Shown in pieces: positions 43,939-52,025 of a DNA stretch of 64,000 nucleotides. Made by a program: the position numbers and the translations under genes. The notes beneath the pieces are model-generated. The model ran no database searches. It saw nothing but the letters and a program-made list of their open reading frames with translations, and had not been told where the DNA came from. Source of the stretch: Infirmifilum sp. NZ (GTDB taxonomy: Archaea; Thermoproteota; Thermoprotei; Thermofilales; Thermofilaceae); assembly GCF_022693705.1 (NCBI RefSeq), contig NZ_CP094288.1, positions 1,536,451 through 1,600,450 on the forward strand. The letters run 5' to 3'. Every line of letters begins with the position of its first letter. The stretch's first letter is position 1.

Positions 43939-44610
43939 ATGGAGCTGGTGGAGCTTAAGTCGAGGGTTCTTAGGCTGTTGAGGGAGGATGAGGAGTTTAG
44001 GTACGCGGTAGCCGGTTTGATAGGCTTGGATGAGGTGCTGAGGAGGCTTGATCGCCATGAGGAGAGGATGGTTAAGCTGGAGGAGAGGATGCTTAAGGTT
44101 GAGGAGGAGCTCGTGAAGCTTAGGGAGGATATGATTAGGGGCTTTGAGAGGCATGATAAAGAGATAGCCGAGCTTAGACAGGAAATGAACAAGCTAAGAG
44201 AGGATATGAACAAAGGATTTGAGATTGTTAATCGTCACATATCTGCTTTAGGTGCAAGATGGGGAATATTGGCTGAAGAAGCATTTAGAGAAGGCTTGAG
44301 AGGGGTTCTTGAAAAAGAATTTGGATTTAAAGTTGAGAGGTGGAGTGCGTACGATGAGAAGGGTAGAGTATTTGGGTATCCAAGTGAAGTTGAATTAGAT
44401 GTTACGATTAAAGATGGAAAGATTATATTAATAGAAGTAGCATCTCACGTAAGAGCGTCAGATATATATGAGTTCAAGAGAAAAGCAGAGCTTTATGTAG
44501 AGAAAACTGGAAATAAGCCTGAAAAACTCATGGTAGTAACTCCGTATATAGAAGAAAAGGCGATAGAGGCATCTAAAAAGCTAGGAATTGAAGTATACAC
44601 GAAGGTCTGA
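43939..44610 (+). CDS. Coiled-coil PD-(D/E)XK nuclease-like protein (DUF3782-type), paralogue 1
   Basis: The 223-residue protein has three parts. Residues 1-35 are a helical module (LLREDEEFRYAVAGLIGLDE) shared by five genes in this window. About 36-105 is a coiled coil with KLREDMIRGFERHDKEIAEL-type units. The last 120 residues hold SEVELDVTIKDGKIILIEVA, with E-x-D then I-E-V as in PD-(D/E)XK folds, and a KAELYVEKTGNKPEKLMVVT end. DUF3782-like archaeal proteins are thought to be nuclease-like, but activity is unproven. 44014-44126 is identical to the paralogue at 46368. Confidence 0.76.
   Translation: MELVELKSRVLRLLREDEEFRYAVAGLIGLDEVLRRLDRHEERMVKLEERMLKVEEELVKLREDMIRGFERHDKEIAELRQEMNKLREDMNKGFEIVNRHISALGARWGILAEEAFREGLRGVLEKEFGFKVERWSAYDEKGRVFGYPSEVELDVTIKDGKIILIEVASHVRASDIYEFKRKAELYVEKTGNKPEKLMVVTPYIEEKAIEASKKLGIEVYTKV
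44014..44126 (+). repeat. 113-bp perfect repeat shared with 46443-46555
   Basis: The region coding for residues 26-63 of paralogue 1 is base-for-base identical to the same region of paralogue 2, within longer, nearly identical flanks (about 43939-44178 against 46368-46607). This is a recent duplication or gene conversion. Confidence 0.8.
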
Positions 44611-44660
44611 ACTCTTAGCTGGATGTGATCTAGTTGCTGGAGGTGTAGCACATATGTGCG

Positions 44661-44871
44661 GAGTTAAAGGCTGTCGCGGATACCAGTGCTACTTCCACTA
44701 AATTCCCGAATCCTTAGCCTCAGAGCTGGGGCTTCGGGTTGAATGTGAAGCGGAGGTGGGGTTGGGAGGTGGGAGGGTGGTGAGGAGGGGCTTGCGCTTG
44801 GCGAAGTTGAGGTGGAAAATGCTAGAAGACCTGTTCTCATAGCCATCGGCTGTGAAAGCGAGCTCTTGGCT
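44661..44871 (+). pseudogene. Decayed retropepsin-like protease
   Basis: Three frames in succession rebuild the family: ELKAVADTSATSTKFPN (active-site D-T-S-A), then LASELGLRVECEAEVGLGGG with RVVRRGLRLA, then GEVEVENARRPVLIAIG. Compare LVDAGSTYIVL and EVTLADGRRIRTKLYLAEVEV of the intact copy at 42988. A TAG and two frame changes break it. Confidence 0.52.
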
Positions 44872-44958
44872 ATGCGTGCTAGCCTGTTGCTAAGTTAATG
44901 TTCTTCACGTTTATCTGTACCAAGATCGCGGCATCCTAACCTTAGCTGGGTGAAGCAG

Positions 44959-44969
44959 TAAATTTAAGC
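44959..44969 (+). promoter_or_regulatory. TATA box of PaREP1 gene
   Basis: TAAATTTAAGC, about 34 bases before ATG 44998. Confidence 0.42.
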
Positions 44970-44997
44970 TGCGGCGATCATCGTATGCTGGAAGGCT

Positions 44998-45522
44998 ATG
45001 TCGTTAAGTGAGGCTGTTGCAATACCTAAGGTTATTGCTGACAAGGTTAGGAGCTTAGGTGCTGACCTGGAATCGTATGTTGTGGAGAAGCTTCTCCACG
45101 AGCTTAAGCTGGATCCCAACGATGAGGCTAGGGTTCACTTCGAACTCGCTGAAAAATATTTCAGGGAGGGCTCCGAGCTTGTGGACAAGGACTCTGCCCA
45201 GGCAAGCGAGAAACTGTATAAGGCAGCTGAGGAGGTCGTGAAGGCGTTAGCCTATAACCTGGGCTTAACCGAAATACTTGGAAGAGTTAGAGAGAGGGGT
45301 AGATGGACTGTGACCGACCTTGAGGTTGTTGCCCGCGAAGCCGCCAGGAGGATCGACGAGGAAATCTACATCGGTTGGGATAGAGCCAACTACCTACACG
45401 TATGGGGATTCCATGAGGGTAAACTTGATAAGGAAGCCGTTAAAGAGAGGCTACCATACATTGAGAGAATGATTAAAATATTAAGAGAAGCCTCGCAGAA
45501 GAGACCGCCAGGAAACCCCTAA
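44998..45522 (+). CDS. PaREP1-family HEPN-like protein
   Basis: The 174-residue protein has an N-terminal helix-turn region (PKVIADKVRSLGADLESYVV) and ARVHFELAEKYFREGSELVD, followed by ASEKLYKAAEEVVKALAYNL, RGRWTVTDLEVVAREAARR and ANYLHVWGFHEGKLDKEAVK. These are the family marks of PaREP1, a HEPN-like helical family expanded in Thermoproteales and often beside toxin-antitoxin genes. Its role is not known. It is intact, unlike copies at 53491 and 56052. Confidence 0.78.
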   Translation: MSLSEAVAIPKVIADKVRSLGADLESYVVEKLLHELKLDPNDEARVHFELAEKYFREGSELVDKDSAQASEKLYKAAEEVVKALAYNLGLTEILGRVRERGRWTVTDLEVVAREAARRIDEEIYIGWDRANYLHVWGFHEGKLDKEAVKERLPYIERMIKILREASQKRPPGNP

Positions 45523-45792
45523 CTTCACTTAGGGGGTGAATAGGTAAAAGGCCTAAATACTTCTGGATCCCCTTTAAGGTGGGAATGCTTCCCGGTGACG
45601 GAGCCCTGTGCTCTGAGCCTGCTGAGGATAGCCCATGGGTTAATGAGATCTATGGGATGAGGGAGCAGCGACACCCCCAGAACCTTCTAAGTTTATCTGC
45701 GGTATTGTATCTAGACTTAGCGGGCTTAAGGTTTTCGATACAAACAGATATTTCTACCCCCACTTACCTACGGGAAGGAGAGTGCTTGAAGC

Positions 45793-46211
45793 TCGCCTCA
45801 GCCCTGCTCTTCTCTCCAATCTTCCCGTTGCCGGTTTCGGCCCTATCCCCGCTCTCTCCAGGGTTTGAAGGCCTGGGATCAGGTGCTCATCCGATTTGTC
45901 TCTTCGGAGATCCTCCCTTACTTCTCTAGGTGTTTCGGCAACCGCTACAGCCTCGGACTTCAAGGCCTCACCTTCTAAGACGAGCTCAGGGGATCAGAGC
46001 CTCCGCTGCTTCGACTCCGTGGCCGGATACCGGTATAAGGCTTAGCCCCCGTGTACTCAACCCCGATGCGTTCCGCCAGGCTCCTGTCCACTGAGGCCAT
46101 CCTGGCCCCTGTCTCGACGAGAGCATTGCTCGCTATGTAGCTATTCTCTGACCCAATGAGCTTCACCGCTGCTCTTACTGTGACTAACCGTGAGCACCGC
46201 GCATCCGATCC
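45793..46211 (-). pseudogene. Decayed retropepsin-like protease
   Basis: On the minus strand VTVRAAVKLIGSENSY and ALVETGARMASVDRSLAERI give the N-terminal half; the active-site Asp is replaced by Glu (V-E-T-G). After a frame break LIPGLQTLERAGIGPKPATG and RLER give the family end (L-G-x-x-x-L-E-x-x-G...P-x-T-G). It faces opposite to the intact gene at 42988. Confidence 0.5.
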
Positions 46212-46367
46212 CTCGACCCCTTTATATACTCGTTGGCTTCGCAATTAGGGAATTCGTATGGGTTTTAGTAGTCATCATCAAGATCGAGGGCTTTTGTGAT
46301 AGGAAGTCATGACGGTCGTGCGTACGAAAGTTTATTATTTCCTTTTATACCTATGTAGAGTTGAGCG

Positions 46368-47126
46368 ATGGAGCTAGTGGAGCTGAAGTCCAGGATGCTG
46401 AAGCTGTTGAGGGAGGATGAGGAGTTTAGGTACGCGGTTGCGGGTTTGATAGGCTTGGATGAGGTGCTGAGGAGGCTTGATCGCCATGAGGAGAGGATGG
46501 TTAAGCTGGAGGAGAGGATGCTTAAGGTTGAGGAGGAGCTCGTGAAGCTTAGGGAAGATATGATTAGGGGCTTTGAGAGGCATGATAAAGAGATAGCTGA
46601 GCTTAGAGAAGATATGAAGAGAGGTTTTGAAAGATATGATAGGGAACTCGCTAAGCTCAGGGAGGATATGAATAAGGGCTTTGAGAGGTACGACAGGGAA
46701 ATCGCCAGGCTTAGAGAGGATATGAACAGGGGCTTTGAGCTTGTTAACCGTCATCTCTCCGCTTTAGGTGCAAGATGGGGGATAATGGCTGAGGATGCGT
46801 TTAGGGAGGGTTTGAGGGGGGTTCTTGAAAAGGAGTTGGGCTTGAGGGTTGAGAGGTGGAGTGCGTACGATGAGGCGGGTGAAGTTTTTGGGTACCCGAG
46901 TGAGGTTGAAGTGGATATTGCGGTGAAGGATGGAAAGATTATACTAATCGAGGTGTCGTCTCATGTAAGGGTGTCGGATGTGTACTGTTTCAAGAGGAAG
47001 GCTGAGTTCTACGCGAAGAGGACGGGGGAGAAGCCTGAAAGGCTCGTGATCGTCACCCCGTATGCGGAGGAAAGAGCGATAGAAGCTTCTAAAGAGCTGG
47101 GAATAGAAGTATACACAAAAGTCTAG
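46368..47126 (+). CDS. Coiled-coil PD-(D/E)XK nuclease-like protein (DUF3782-type), paralogue 2
   Basis: The 252-residue protein is a close duplicate of paralogue 1 with a longer coiled coil: four 18-residue units, REDMIRGFERHDKEIAEL, REDMKRGFERYDRELAKL, REDMNKGFERYDREIARL and REDMNRGFELVNRHLSAL, against about two and a half in the other. The nuclease-like end has SEVEVDIAVKDGKIILIEVS, with E-x-D and I-E-V. The extra units suggest expansion by unequal recombination. The T-rich TTTATTATTTCC at 46331-46342 is the probable promoter. Confidence 0.77.
   Translation: MELVELKSRMLKLLREDEEFRYAVAGLIGLDEVLRRLDRHEERMVKLEERMLKVEEELVKLREDMIRGFERHDKEIAELREDMKRGFERYDRELAKLREDMNKGFERYDREIARLREDMNRGFELVNRHLSALGARWGIMAEDAFREGLRGVLEKELGLRVERWSAYDEAGEVFGYPSEVEVDIAVKDGKIILIEVSSHVRVSDVYCFKRKAEFYAKRTGEKPERLVIVTPYAEERAIEASKELGIEVYTKV
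46443..46555 (+). repeat. 113-bp perfect repeat shared with 44014-44126
   Basis: Second copy of the identical block within the N-terminal coding part of paralogue 2; see paralogue 1. Confidence 0.8.
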
Positions 47127-47234
47127 TAAACTGTACAATCCGAGAAGCGTCGTGAAAATTCCAGGGCCTATGCGTATAACGGCAACGGTCGTCATCCTCC
47201 AAGGCTGGCTCTCAGGCTGCTTCAGCTTAGATAC

Positions 47235-47243
47235 GTTTTTATT
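47235..47243 (+). promoter_or_regulatory. TATA box, leaderless start of paralogue 3
   Basis: GTTTTTATT is centred 28 bases before ATG 47267. Confidence 0.47.
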
Positions 47244-47266
47244 CCCCTCACAGCTGGAGATTATAG

Positions 47267-47986
47267 ATGGAGCTGGTGGAGCTTAAGTCGAGGGTTCTTA
47301 AGCTGTTAAGGGAGGATGAGGAGTTTAGGTACGCGGTAGCCGGTTTGATAGGCCTTGATGAGGTGCTGAAGAGGCTTGATCGTCATGAGGAGGAGCTTGT
47401 AAAGCTAAGAGAGGACATTAACAGGCTCAGGGAGGACATGATCGAGGGATTTAAGAGACATGATGAGGAGATGGCGAGGCTTAGGGAGGACTTCAACAGG
47501 GCCCTTCAGGCTATTGACAAGAGGTTCGAGGTCATGGATAGGAGGCTTATGAGGGTGGAGCGGACGCTGGAGAAGCTCACTGTTGATGTGGAAGATGAGG
47601 CGAGATCCATTATAAGGTACAGGCTTAGGGAAGAGCTCGGCTTGGATATCGAGCTTGGGTCCCTGGTTCTTCCGGATCTTGAGATCGACATCTTCGGTGT
47701 AGCTGATGACTTGTGCGTTATAGGCGAAGCCACTGTGAGGGGTGGTGTGAGCGTGCTGGACAAGCTGCTGGAAAAGGCAGAGGTGTTGAGAAGCAGATAC
47801 CCGGATAAGCTGAGGCCGAAGACGATAATGGTTATTTACGTGTCGCTCGCGCTTCCGGAGCTCGTGGATGAGGCCAGGAAAAGGGGCGTATGGTTGCTGA
47901 AAGCCACAGGGGACTATTACAAACCAGATCTGACAACCCTAATCTCTAATATGCATGAAAGAGTGAAGAAGTTTGCCAAGTCTTGA
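47267..47986 (+). CDS. Coiled-coil PD-(D/E)XK nuclease-like protein, paralogue 3
   Basis: The 239-residue protein shares the N-terminal module (LLREDEEFRYAVAGLIGLDE) with paralogues 1 and 2, but its other parts differ. The coiled coil has EELVKLREDINRLREDM units, and the last 150 residues carry a different nuclease-like domain: LEKLTVDVEDEARSIIRYRL, LEIDIFGVADDLCVIGEATV with E-x-D and G-E-A, and LRPKTIMVIYVSLALPEL. Paralogue 5 (60611) has the same end. So the family mixes one head with different tails. Activity unproven. Confidence 0.74.
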   Translation: MELVELKSRVLKLLREDEEFRYAVAGLIGLDEVLKRLDRHEEELVKLREDINRLREDMIEGFKRHDEEMARLREDFNRALQAIDKRFEVMDRRLMRVERTLEKLTVDVEDEARSIIRYRLREELGLDIELGSLVLPDLEIDIFGVADDLCVIGEATVRGGVSVLDKLLEKAEVLRSRYPDKLRPKTIMVIYVSLALPELVDEARKRGVWLLKATGDYYKPDLTTLISNMHERVKKFAKS

Positions 47987-48016
47987 GCCTTTTGTGATGG
48001 CTGAGGAAGAAGCTTG

Positions 48017-48136
48017 GGGCTACATTACTACAGTATAATATTCCATGAAGACGCACCCATCACGCGTGATGTCGTAGACGACCTAGGGTTCTTCATGAAT
48101 TAGAGGTACGGAGAGCAACTTGATAGGGATCTTTAC
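48017..48136 (+). pseudogene. N-terminal remnant of an SDH-type serine protease
   Basis: The frame reads YYSIIFHEDAPITRDVVDDL GFFMN-stop-RYGEQLDRDLY and runs into the open frame at 48137, which starts VVLHTTGGDADAAYHIG. That is like the SDH/ClpP-class serine protease family (compare ALILHTPGG in the intact gene at 59541). The amber codon at 48101 and the missing catalytic part mark it as decayed. Confidence 0.45.
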
Positions 48137-48631
48137 GTGGTTCTTCACACTACTGGTGGAGATGCTGATGCTGCTTACCATATAGGTATTAGGCTTCAGC
48201 AGTATGTCAAGCAAGAGAAAAACCTCTTTTGCGATTATATCAACATTGTCAGGCTTGCGAAGCTGCTGGATGACCTGGTCGTGGCTAGGATTGCCGATGA
48301 CTTGGTGGAGAGGGGTTACAACCCTGCGACGCTTCACCACACCTTGAGGCGGCTGGTGGAGTACGGGTTTGTAAACCTCGTGGAGTACAACGGTGTCAAG
48401 TACTACCATTTGACGGGGCTTGGAGCCGAGCTTCTCAAGGTTTTGAAGAAGGCGGTAGTACATAAAGTTGTGAGGATGCTCGAGGGGAGTGGTGTCAGGT
48501 GCAGGGTGTGGTGGGGCGACAGCGAGACTAGAGCTGTTAGGCCCGTGATTCATGTCGATGGGGTGGTGAATCTACCGCCAGATGTGAGGGGTCTAGTGGA
48601 GCTCGAGGTGGTTAGGAGCATTGATGGTTGA
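48137..48631 (+). CDS. Chimeric ORF: protease remnant joined to winged-helix-like domain
   Basis: The 164-residue frame starts with VVLHTTGGDADAAYHIGIRL, the first motif of an SDH-type serine protease. From about residue 36 it continues as INIVRLAKLLDDLVVARIAD, YNPATLHHTLRRLVEYGFVN and VEYNGVKYYHLTGLGAELLK, a winged-helix DNA-binding domain. The Ser-His-Asp site of the protease is absent. The joint (FCDYINI near 34) probably arose by deletion. Whether the ORF is expressed cannot be seen. Confidence 0.45.
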   Translation: MVLHTTGGDADAAYHIGIRLQQYVKQEKNLFCDYINIVRLAKLLDDLVVARIADDLVERGYNPATLHHTLRRLVEYGFVNLVEYNGVKYYHLTGLGAELLKVLKKAVVHKVVRMLEGSGVRCRVWWGDSETRAVRPVIHVDGVVNLPPDVRGLVELEVVRSIDG

Positions 48632-48752
48632 GGGAGGGGGGAAAGAGGTTAACTGTGCTCTGAAGGTCATGGATGAGGTCTCCCGCAAAGCGAAGCCTGG
48701 GAAGACTCTAGCCGAGATCATCAGGGAATTCAGGGACTGTAGGCGGGGGTGA
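48624..48752 (+). CDS. Small VapB-like protein, possible
   Basis: The 42-residue frame overlaps the end of 48137-48631 and ends in GTGA. EVNCALKVMDEVSRKAKPGK and TLAEIIREFRDCRRG look like the end of an archaeal VapB antitoxin. The next frame from GTG 48749 reads SLVPGAGAITKWFARRG, reminiscent of a PIN start (L-D-A/S-S-A-x-x-K-W) with the Asp lost, then breaks down by about 48890. I read the pair as a decayed vapBC module, with low certainty. Confidence 0.3.
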   Translation: MVEGGGKEVNCALKVMDEVSRKAKPGKTLAEIIREFRDCRRG

Positions 48753-49136
48753 GCCTTGTTCCTGGTGCAGGGGCTATTACTAAGTGGTTCGCTAGAAGAG
48801 GAGCCATCTACCCGAGGCTGGTGATCGAGTTTCTGAAAGCGGCGTCTATGCGGTTCGGCCACCTGAGAGGGTTATCGCTGAGGCTCTGAGGGACTTGTAG
48901 AAGACTTGGAGCGCAGGTCATAGGGAGGTGTTTGCGATACTGAACGCTGAAGAGCTGGCGGCGGTGCGCGGAAATGCGCTTCGACTTGAAAAGTAGGGCG
49001 TCAGCTAGCATGCAGAGCAGTGCCTTAGGTAAGGTCCGACCTCCCTAATGACTCCTACTGTTGCCTAGGTGCGAAGGAAGACGCCCAGAGAAACGCTTAA
49101 ACAATCCGCGAGGAAGGGCGCAGATGCTCATAGTGC

Positions 49137-49262
49137 TGGTAGCGCTTTAACCTTCTTTAGCTGCCTCGTCGCAGGGTCTACCTCCAGCCTGAGGCCCTCC
49201 AGAGCGTCGACCCCGGGCACTTCCGTGTCGCCCTTCTTGGCGAAGAGGACGATTTAGTCGCC
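49137..49262 (-). pseudogene. C-terminal remnant of a retropepsin-like protease
   Basis: On the minus strand IVLFAKKGDTEVPGVDALEG and LRLEVDPATRQLKKVKAL match the end of the intact copy (LLGVYALEALGFKV and NPRTGEIEEI). A stop closes the frame just before it and no active site is left. Confidence 0.48.
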
Positions 49263-49354
49263 TTCTCTCAGTGTTTGCATAGGCTACAGGGGCTCATTTT
49301 TAAGGCTTAAATCGAGGTGTTTAGGTTTAAAGGTTAGAGAGTGCTGGTAGGCGG

Positions 49355-49858
49355 GTGAGCCCCGTGTCTATGGTGCTTGCCGAGAGCATTGCAAGGAGGA
49401 TTAGGGTGGAGGCCGAGAAGCGTGGCGCGAGCCCTGAGGAGTATATTTTGGATCTCTTGGTCAGAGAGATGGATCCAGGGGAGGGGGCTGTCGAGTACTT
49501 GGAAGCCGCGCGTAGCCTGGTTAGGCAGGCTTGGAGGGAGCTCGAGAAGGGTGACTTGAGGCAGGCCGGCGAGAAGGTCTGGGGTGCCTGTGCTCTGGCT
49601 ATTAAGGCGCACGCGCTCGCGAGAGGGGGGCGGAGGATTGAGTCCCACAGGGATCTCTGGCTGTACAAGGACGAGGTTGCCAGGGAGCTGGGGGAGTGGG
49701 TTAGGACGGCCTTCCTGAAGGCGGACTCCATGCACAGGAACTTCTACGAGGGTCTGGCCACGAAGGAGGACGTCGAGGACTCGTTGAGAGAGGTTGAGAA
49801 GCTGGTGTCAGCCATCAGCGAGCGAGTCGAGGGGCAGCACCGAGAAACGGCCACCTAG
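49355..49858 (+). CDS. PaREP1/PaREP8-family HEPN-like protein
   Basis: The 167-residue protein begins MSPVSMVLAESIARRIRVEA with a PEEYILDLLVREMDPGEGAV linker, then YLEAARSLVRQAWRELEKGD, RQAGEKVWGACALAIKAHAL and ESHRDLWLYKDEVARELGEW. SMHRNFYEGLATKEDVEDSL is the family end. Intact second family member. A GTTTAAAGG box at 49325-49333 is centred about 26 bases before GTG 49355, consistent with leaderless transcription. Role unknown, as for PaREP1. Confidence 0.76.
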   Translation: MSPVSMVLAESIARRIRVEAEKRGASPEEYILDLLVREMDPGEGAVEYLEAARSLVRQAWRELEKGDLRQAGEKVWGACALAIKAHALARGGRRIESHRDLWLYKDEVARELGEWVRTAFLKADSMHRNFYEGLATKEDVEDSLREVEKLVSAISERVEGQHRETAT

Positions 49859-49882
49859 GCGCGGGGTAGAGCTTGGCCCGGA

Positions 49883-50289
49883 TCAGCTCTCCTGAGGGGC
49901 TTTCCTGCCGAACAGATGGTGCTCCTCGTTCACGGCCTTCAGTAGGAGCTTCTCTAGCAGTAGCGGTTGCCCCTCCTTCAGAACCTTCTCCGCGAACCAC
50001 GGTGGGGCCTCGTGAGTACTGCTACGTCGATTGGGTAACCCAGTTTCTCCTCTAACTCCCCCTCGAGCCTCAGCTTGTAGTCTAGGAGGTCTCCCTCCGC
50101 CGCCACGTACACGGCCACGTCTACGTCTCTGAAGGGGTAGCCCTTCAGGAAGGATCCATATAGGATAGCTAGCCGAACCTCTTCGTGCTTTTCAAGCCCC
50201 CTCCTAAGCTTCCCGAGAAGCTCCTCCCTCTCCCGAGGCTTCAGCCTGAAGAACCTGAAACGCTCCCTCTCCTCAAGCTCCAGAGGCAT
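49883..50289 (-). pseudogene. Frameshifted MNT antitoxin
   Basis: The frame from ATG 50289 has AILYGSFLKGYPFRDVDVAV (G-S...D-x-D) and GYPIDVAVL, then runs off as TRPHRGSRRRF. One base lost at about 50022 restores NEAPPWFAEKVLKEGQPLLL in the next frame, which continues to a TGA at 49883-49885. It overlaps the broken HEPN gene upstream, so the whole pair is dead. Confidence 0.6.
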
Positions 50290-50690
50290 ACCGCTCAACC
50301 TCCTCGACGAACCCCCTCACCAGCCTAATACCCTCCTCTTTAACCTCCCTGTATACCCTTGCGTCATCGACCTCCCAGTACCTATGCACGATCAAGTTCC
50401 TCAGCCTGACCAGCTTAATCATCCCCCGCCCGCATCCCTTGACAGTACACCACGCTCTGCGAGCTTCCCAAATACCTGTACGTTCCTTCAGCTTCCTCAC
50501 TGAGCCGCTCACGGAGTATGTGTAGCCCTATCGATGTTGCTGCTTCAACTATCTCCACCACGCCGAGGCGCAGCGTATACCTATTTCTCACATTACCGAT
50601 GAATTCGCTTAAGTTTGATGAGACGGGACTCTCCACTACTCTGAGGGGCTTCTTAACCTCTTCTAAAAGCCTTGAGGCTCTTTCCCTATC
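50273..50690 (-). pseudogene. Frameshifted DUF86-type HEPN toxin
   Basis: Two frames carry one HEPN: SHADRERASRLLEEVKKPLR and TLRLGVVEIVEAATSIGLHI in the first, then LVRLRNLIVHRYWEVDDARV with the R-N-x3-H active-site motif in the second (to 50273). The break is near 50430-50470. No canonical start is seen at its beginning. Its MNT partner is also broken. Confidence 0.6.
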
Positions 50691-50742
50691 TGCGTGACTT
50701 GCAACTCCGCTCGAGAGTAGCCGTACAGCCTAATGTACCTAA

Positions 50743-50752
50743 GATTTATAAG
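50743..50752 (+). promoter_or_regulatory. TATA box, leaderless toxin-antitoxin operon
   Basis: GATTTATAAG, centred about 29 bases before ATG 50777; supports that short start over the longer open frame from 50672. Confidence 0.5.
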
Positions 50753-50776
50753 GTATTCTATACCTTGACATCATGG

Positions 50777-50953
50777 ATGGCTAAGGTCATTGAAGCTATA
50801 TACGAAGGGGGTGTCTTAAAGCCCTTGGAGAAGCTTAACATCCCTAACGGTGTACGTGTGCGTATACGCATCGAATGTATGTACGGACTGCTGAGGGATT
50901 GGAAGATAGATGCGCAGAAACTTAAAGACGAGCTTAGGAGTATCCATGGCTGA
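50777..50953 (+). CDS. DUF104/AF2212-type antitoxin
   Basis: The 58-residue protein MAKVIEAIYEGGVLKPLEKL, then NIPNGVRVRIRIE, is the classic short beta-rich DUF104 antitoxin. It occurs with PIN toxins, whose gene starts 5 bases downstream. It probably also represses its own promoter, as antitoxins of this kind do; no operator is visible. Confidence 0.83.
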   Translation: MAKVIEAIYEGGVLKPLEKLNIPNGVRVRIRIECMYGLLRDWKIDAQKLKDELRSIHG

Positions 50954-50958
50954 GGGCG

Positions 50959-51336
50959 TTGCCTCGCTACTACGCTGATACCTACGCACTTATAGAAATA
51001 CTTCGCGGTAATCCAGCATACGAGAAGTATGCTGAGGAAGAGCTCATCACAAGTGAGTTTAATTTACTTGAACTAGCCTATGCATTGGTGCGAGATTACG
51101 GAGTGGATAGAGCGCTGGTGGTATTGAGCATAGTTAGAGCTACTGTAGATATAGTTACACCTACAAATGAAGACTATGTTGAAGCTGCCGCATTACGCAT
51201 AAAACTCAGGCAGGAGGGGAGAAACCTATCTATCATAGATGCTTTAGGCTATGCTCTAGCCAGAAAGCATGGAGCGTTATTTCTAACAGGTGATAAAGAG
51301 TTCAAGGATCTTGAAGGAGTTGAATGTATAAAGTAA
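50959..51336 (+). CDS. PIN-domain toxin (VapC family)
   Basis: The 125-residue PIN protein has RYYADTYALIEILRGNPAYE (first Asp), TSEFNLLELAYALVRDYGVD (Glu), LSIIDALGYALARKHGALF (Asp) and LTGDKEFKDLEGVE (last Asp), so the four acidic residues are present. VapC toxins cleave RNA with Mg. Start TTG 50959. Partner antitoxin directly upstream. Confidence 0.88.
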   Translation: MPRYYADTYALIEILRGNPAYEKYAEEELITSEFNLLELAYALVRDYGVDRALVVLSIVRATVDIVTPTNEDYVEAAALRIKLRQEGRNLSIIDALGYALARKHGALFLTGDKEFKDLEGVECIK

Positions 51337-51632
51337 TGCCTTTCGCGCTCGATTCGTTACAATTAATGATGATTCTTGCTGTTGAAGAAATTTAAGACAA
51401 TGACCTTGCAGAAGCCTCACCAATGATGCGGACGAGTTATCTATTTCGAAACCCATGAGTGAAATTATGAACACTAACGAACCTTATGAGGCATTCAAGA
51501 GATCCTGGAGAAGCTGCTCGGGCGGGGGATCCGGGGGAATTCACGCAGGAAAGGTATTTTTGGGCGTTCGCCTCTGTTCAAGCGGGCTGTTAGCTCATGG
51601 CTCTGATCCGCGTGTAGTGGGGGTGGACTGCT

Positions 51633-52025
51633 TTGGCTAGGTTCGAGGAGCACCGGTACCTTGTAGAGAGGTCCAGGAGGTTCTTTGAGACGGCTCTCAT
51701 GCAGATCGAGAGGGGTTTCTACGACCTAGCGGCTTTCAGCCTCGAGCAGTCCCTCCAGCTGTTCCTGAAGGCCTGCCTCCTGAAGCTGGGGGTCGACCCC
51801 CCTAGGACTTGTAGCGTCAGGAGGCTGCTGGAGCTCGTAGCCGAGGTGAGCGGTAGGGATGAGGTTAGGGAGCTCCTCCAAGGATTCGCCGTCGAGTTAG
51901 GCGCCCTCGAGGACGCCTACATATCGTCCAGGTACGTGGGCAGGGAGTACACTAGGGAGGAGGTTGAGCTGCTCAGGAGGGTTGTTGAGGAGGTTGAGAG
52001 GGTTGTCGGAGAGGCTTCTTGTTGA
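51633..52025 (+). CDS. HEPN-domain toxin-like protein
   Basis: The 130-residue protein has VERSRRFFETALMQIERGFY, LAAFSLEQSLQLFLKACLLK and LEDAYISSRYVGREYTREEV, the HEPN layout. Where relatives have H in P-R-x-H-S-V-R-R-L-L this one has C (PPRTCSVRRLLELV), so the active site may be altered. It overlaps the MNT gene by 23 bases. Start TTG 51633. The pair looks otherwise intact. Confidence 0.73.
   Translation: MARFEEHRYLVERSRRFFETALMQIERGFYDLAAFSLEQSLQLFLKACLLKLGVDPPRTCSVRRLLELVAEVSGRDEVRELLQGFAVELGALEDAYISSRYVGREYTREEVELLRRVVEEVERVVGEASC

Noticed and set aside
45579-45929. 116-residue plus-strand open frame
   Set aside because: Low-complexity proline/serine product opposite a decayed retropepsin gene; no ribosome site or motif.
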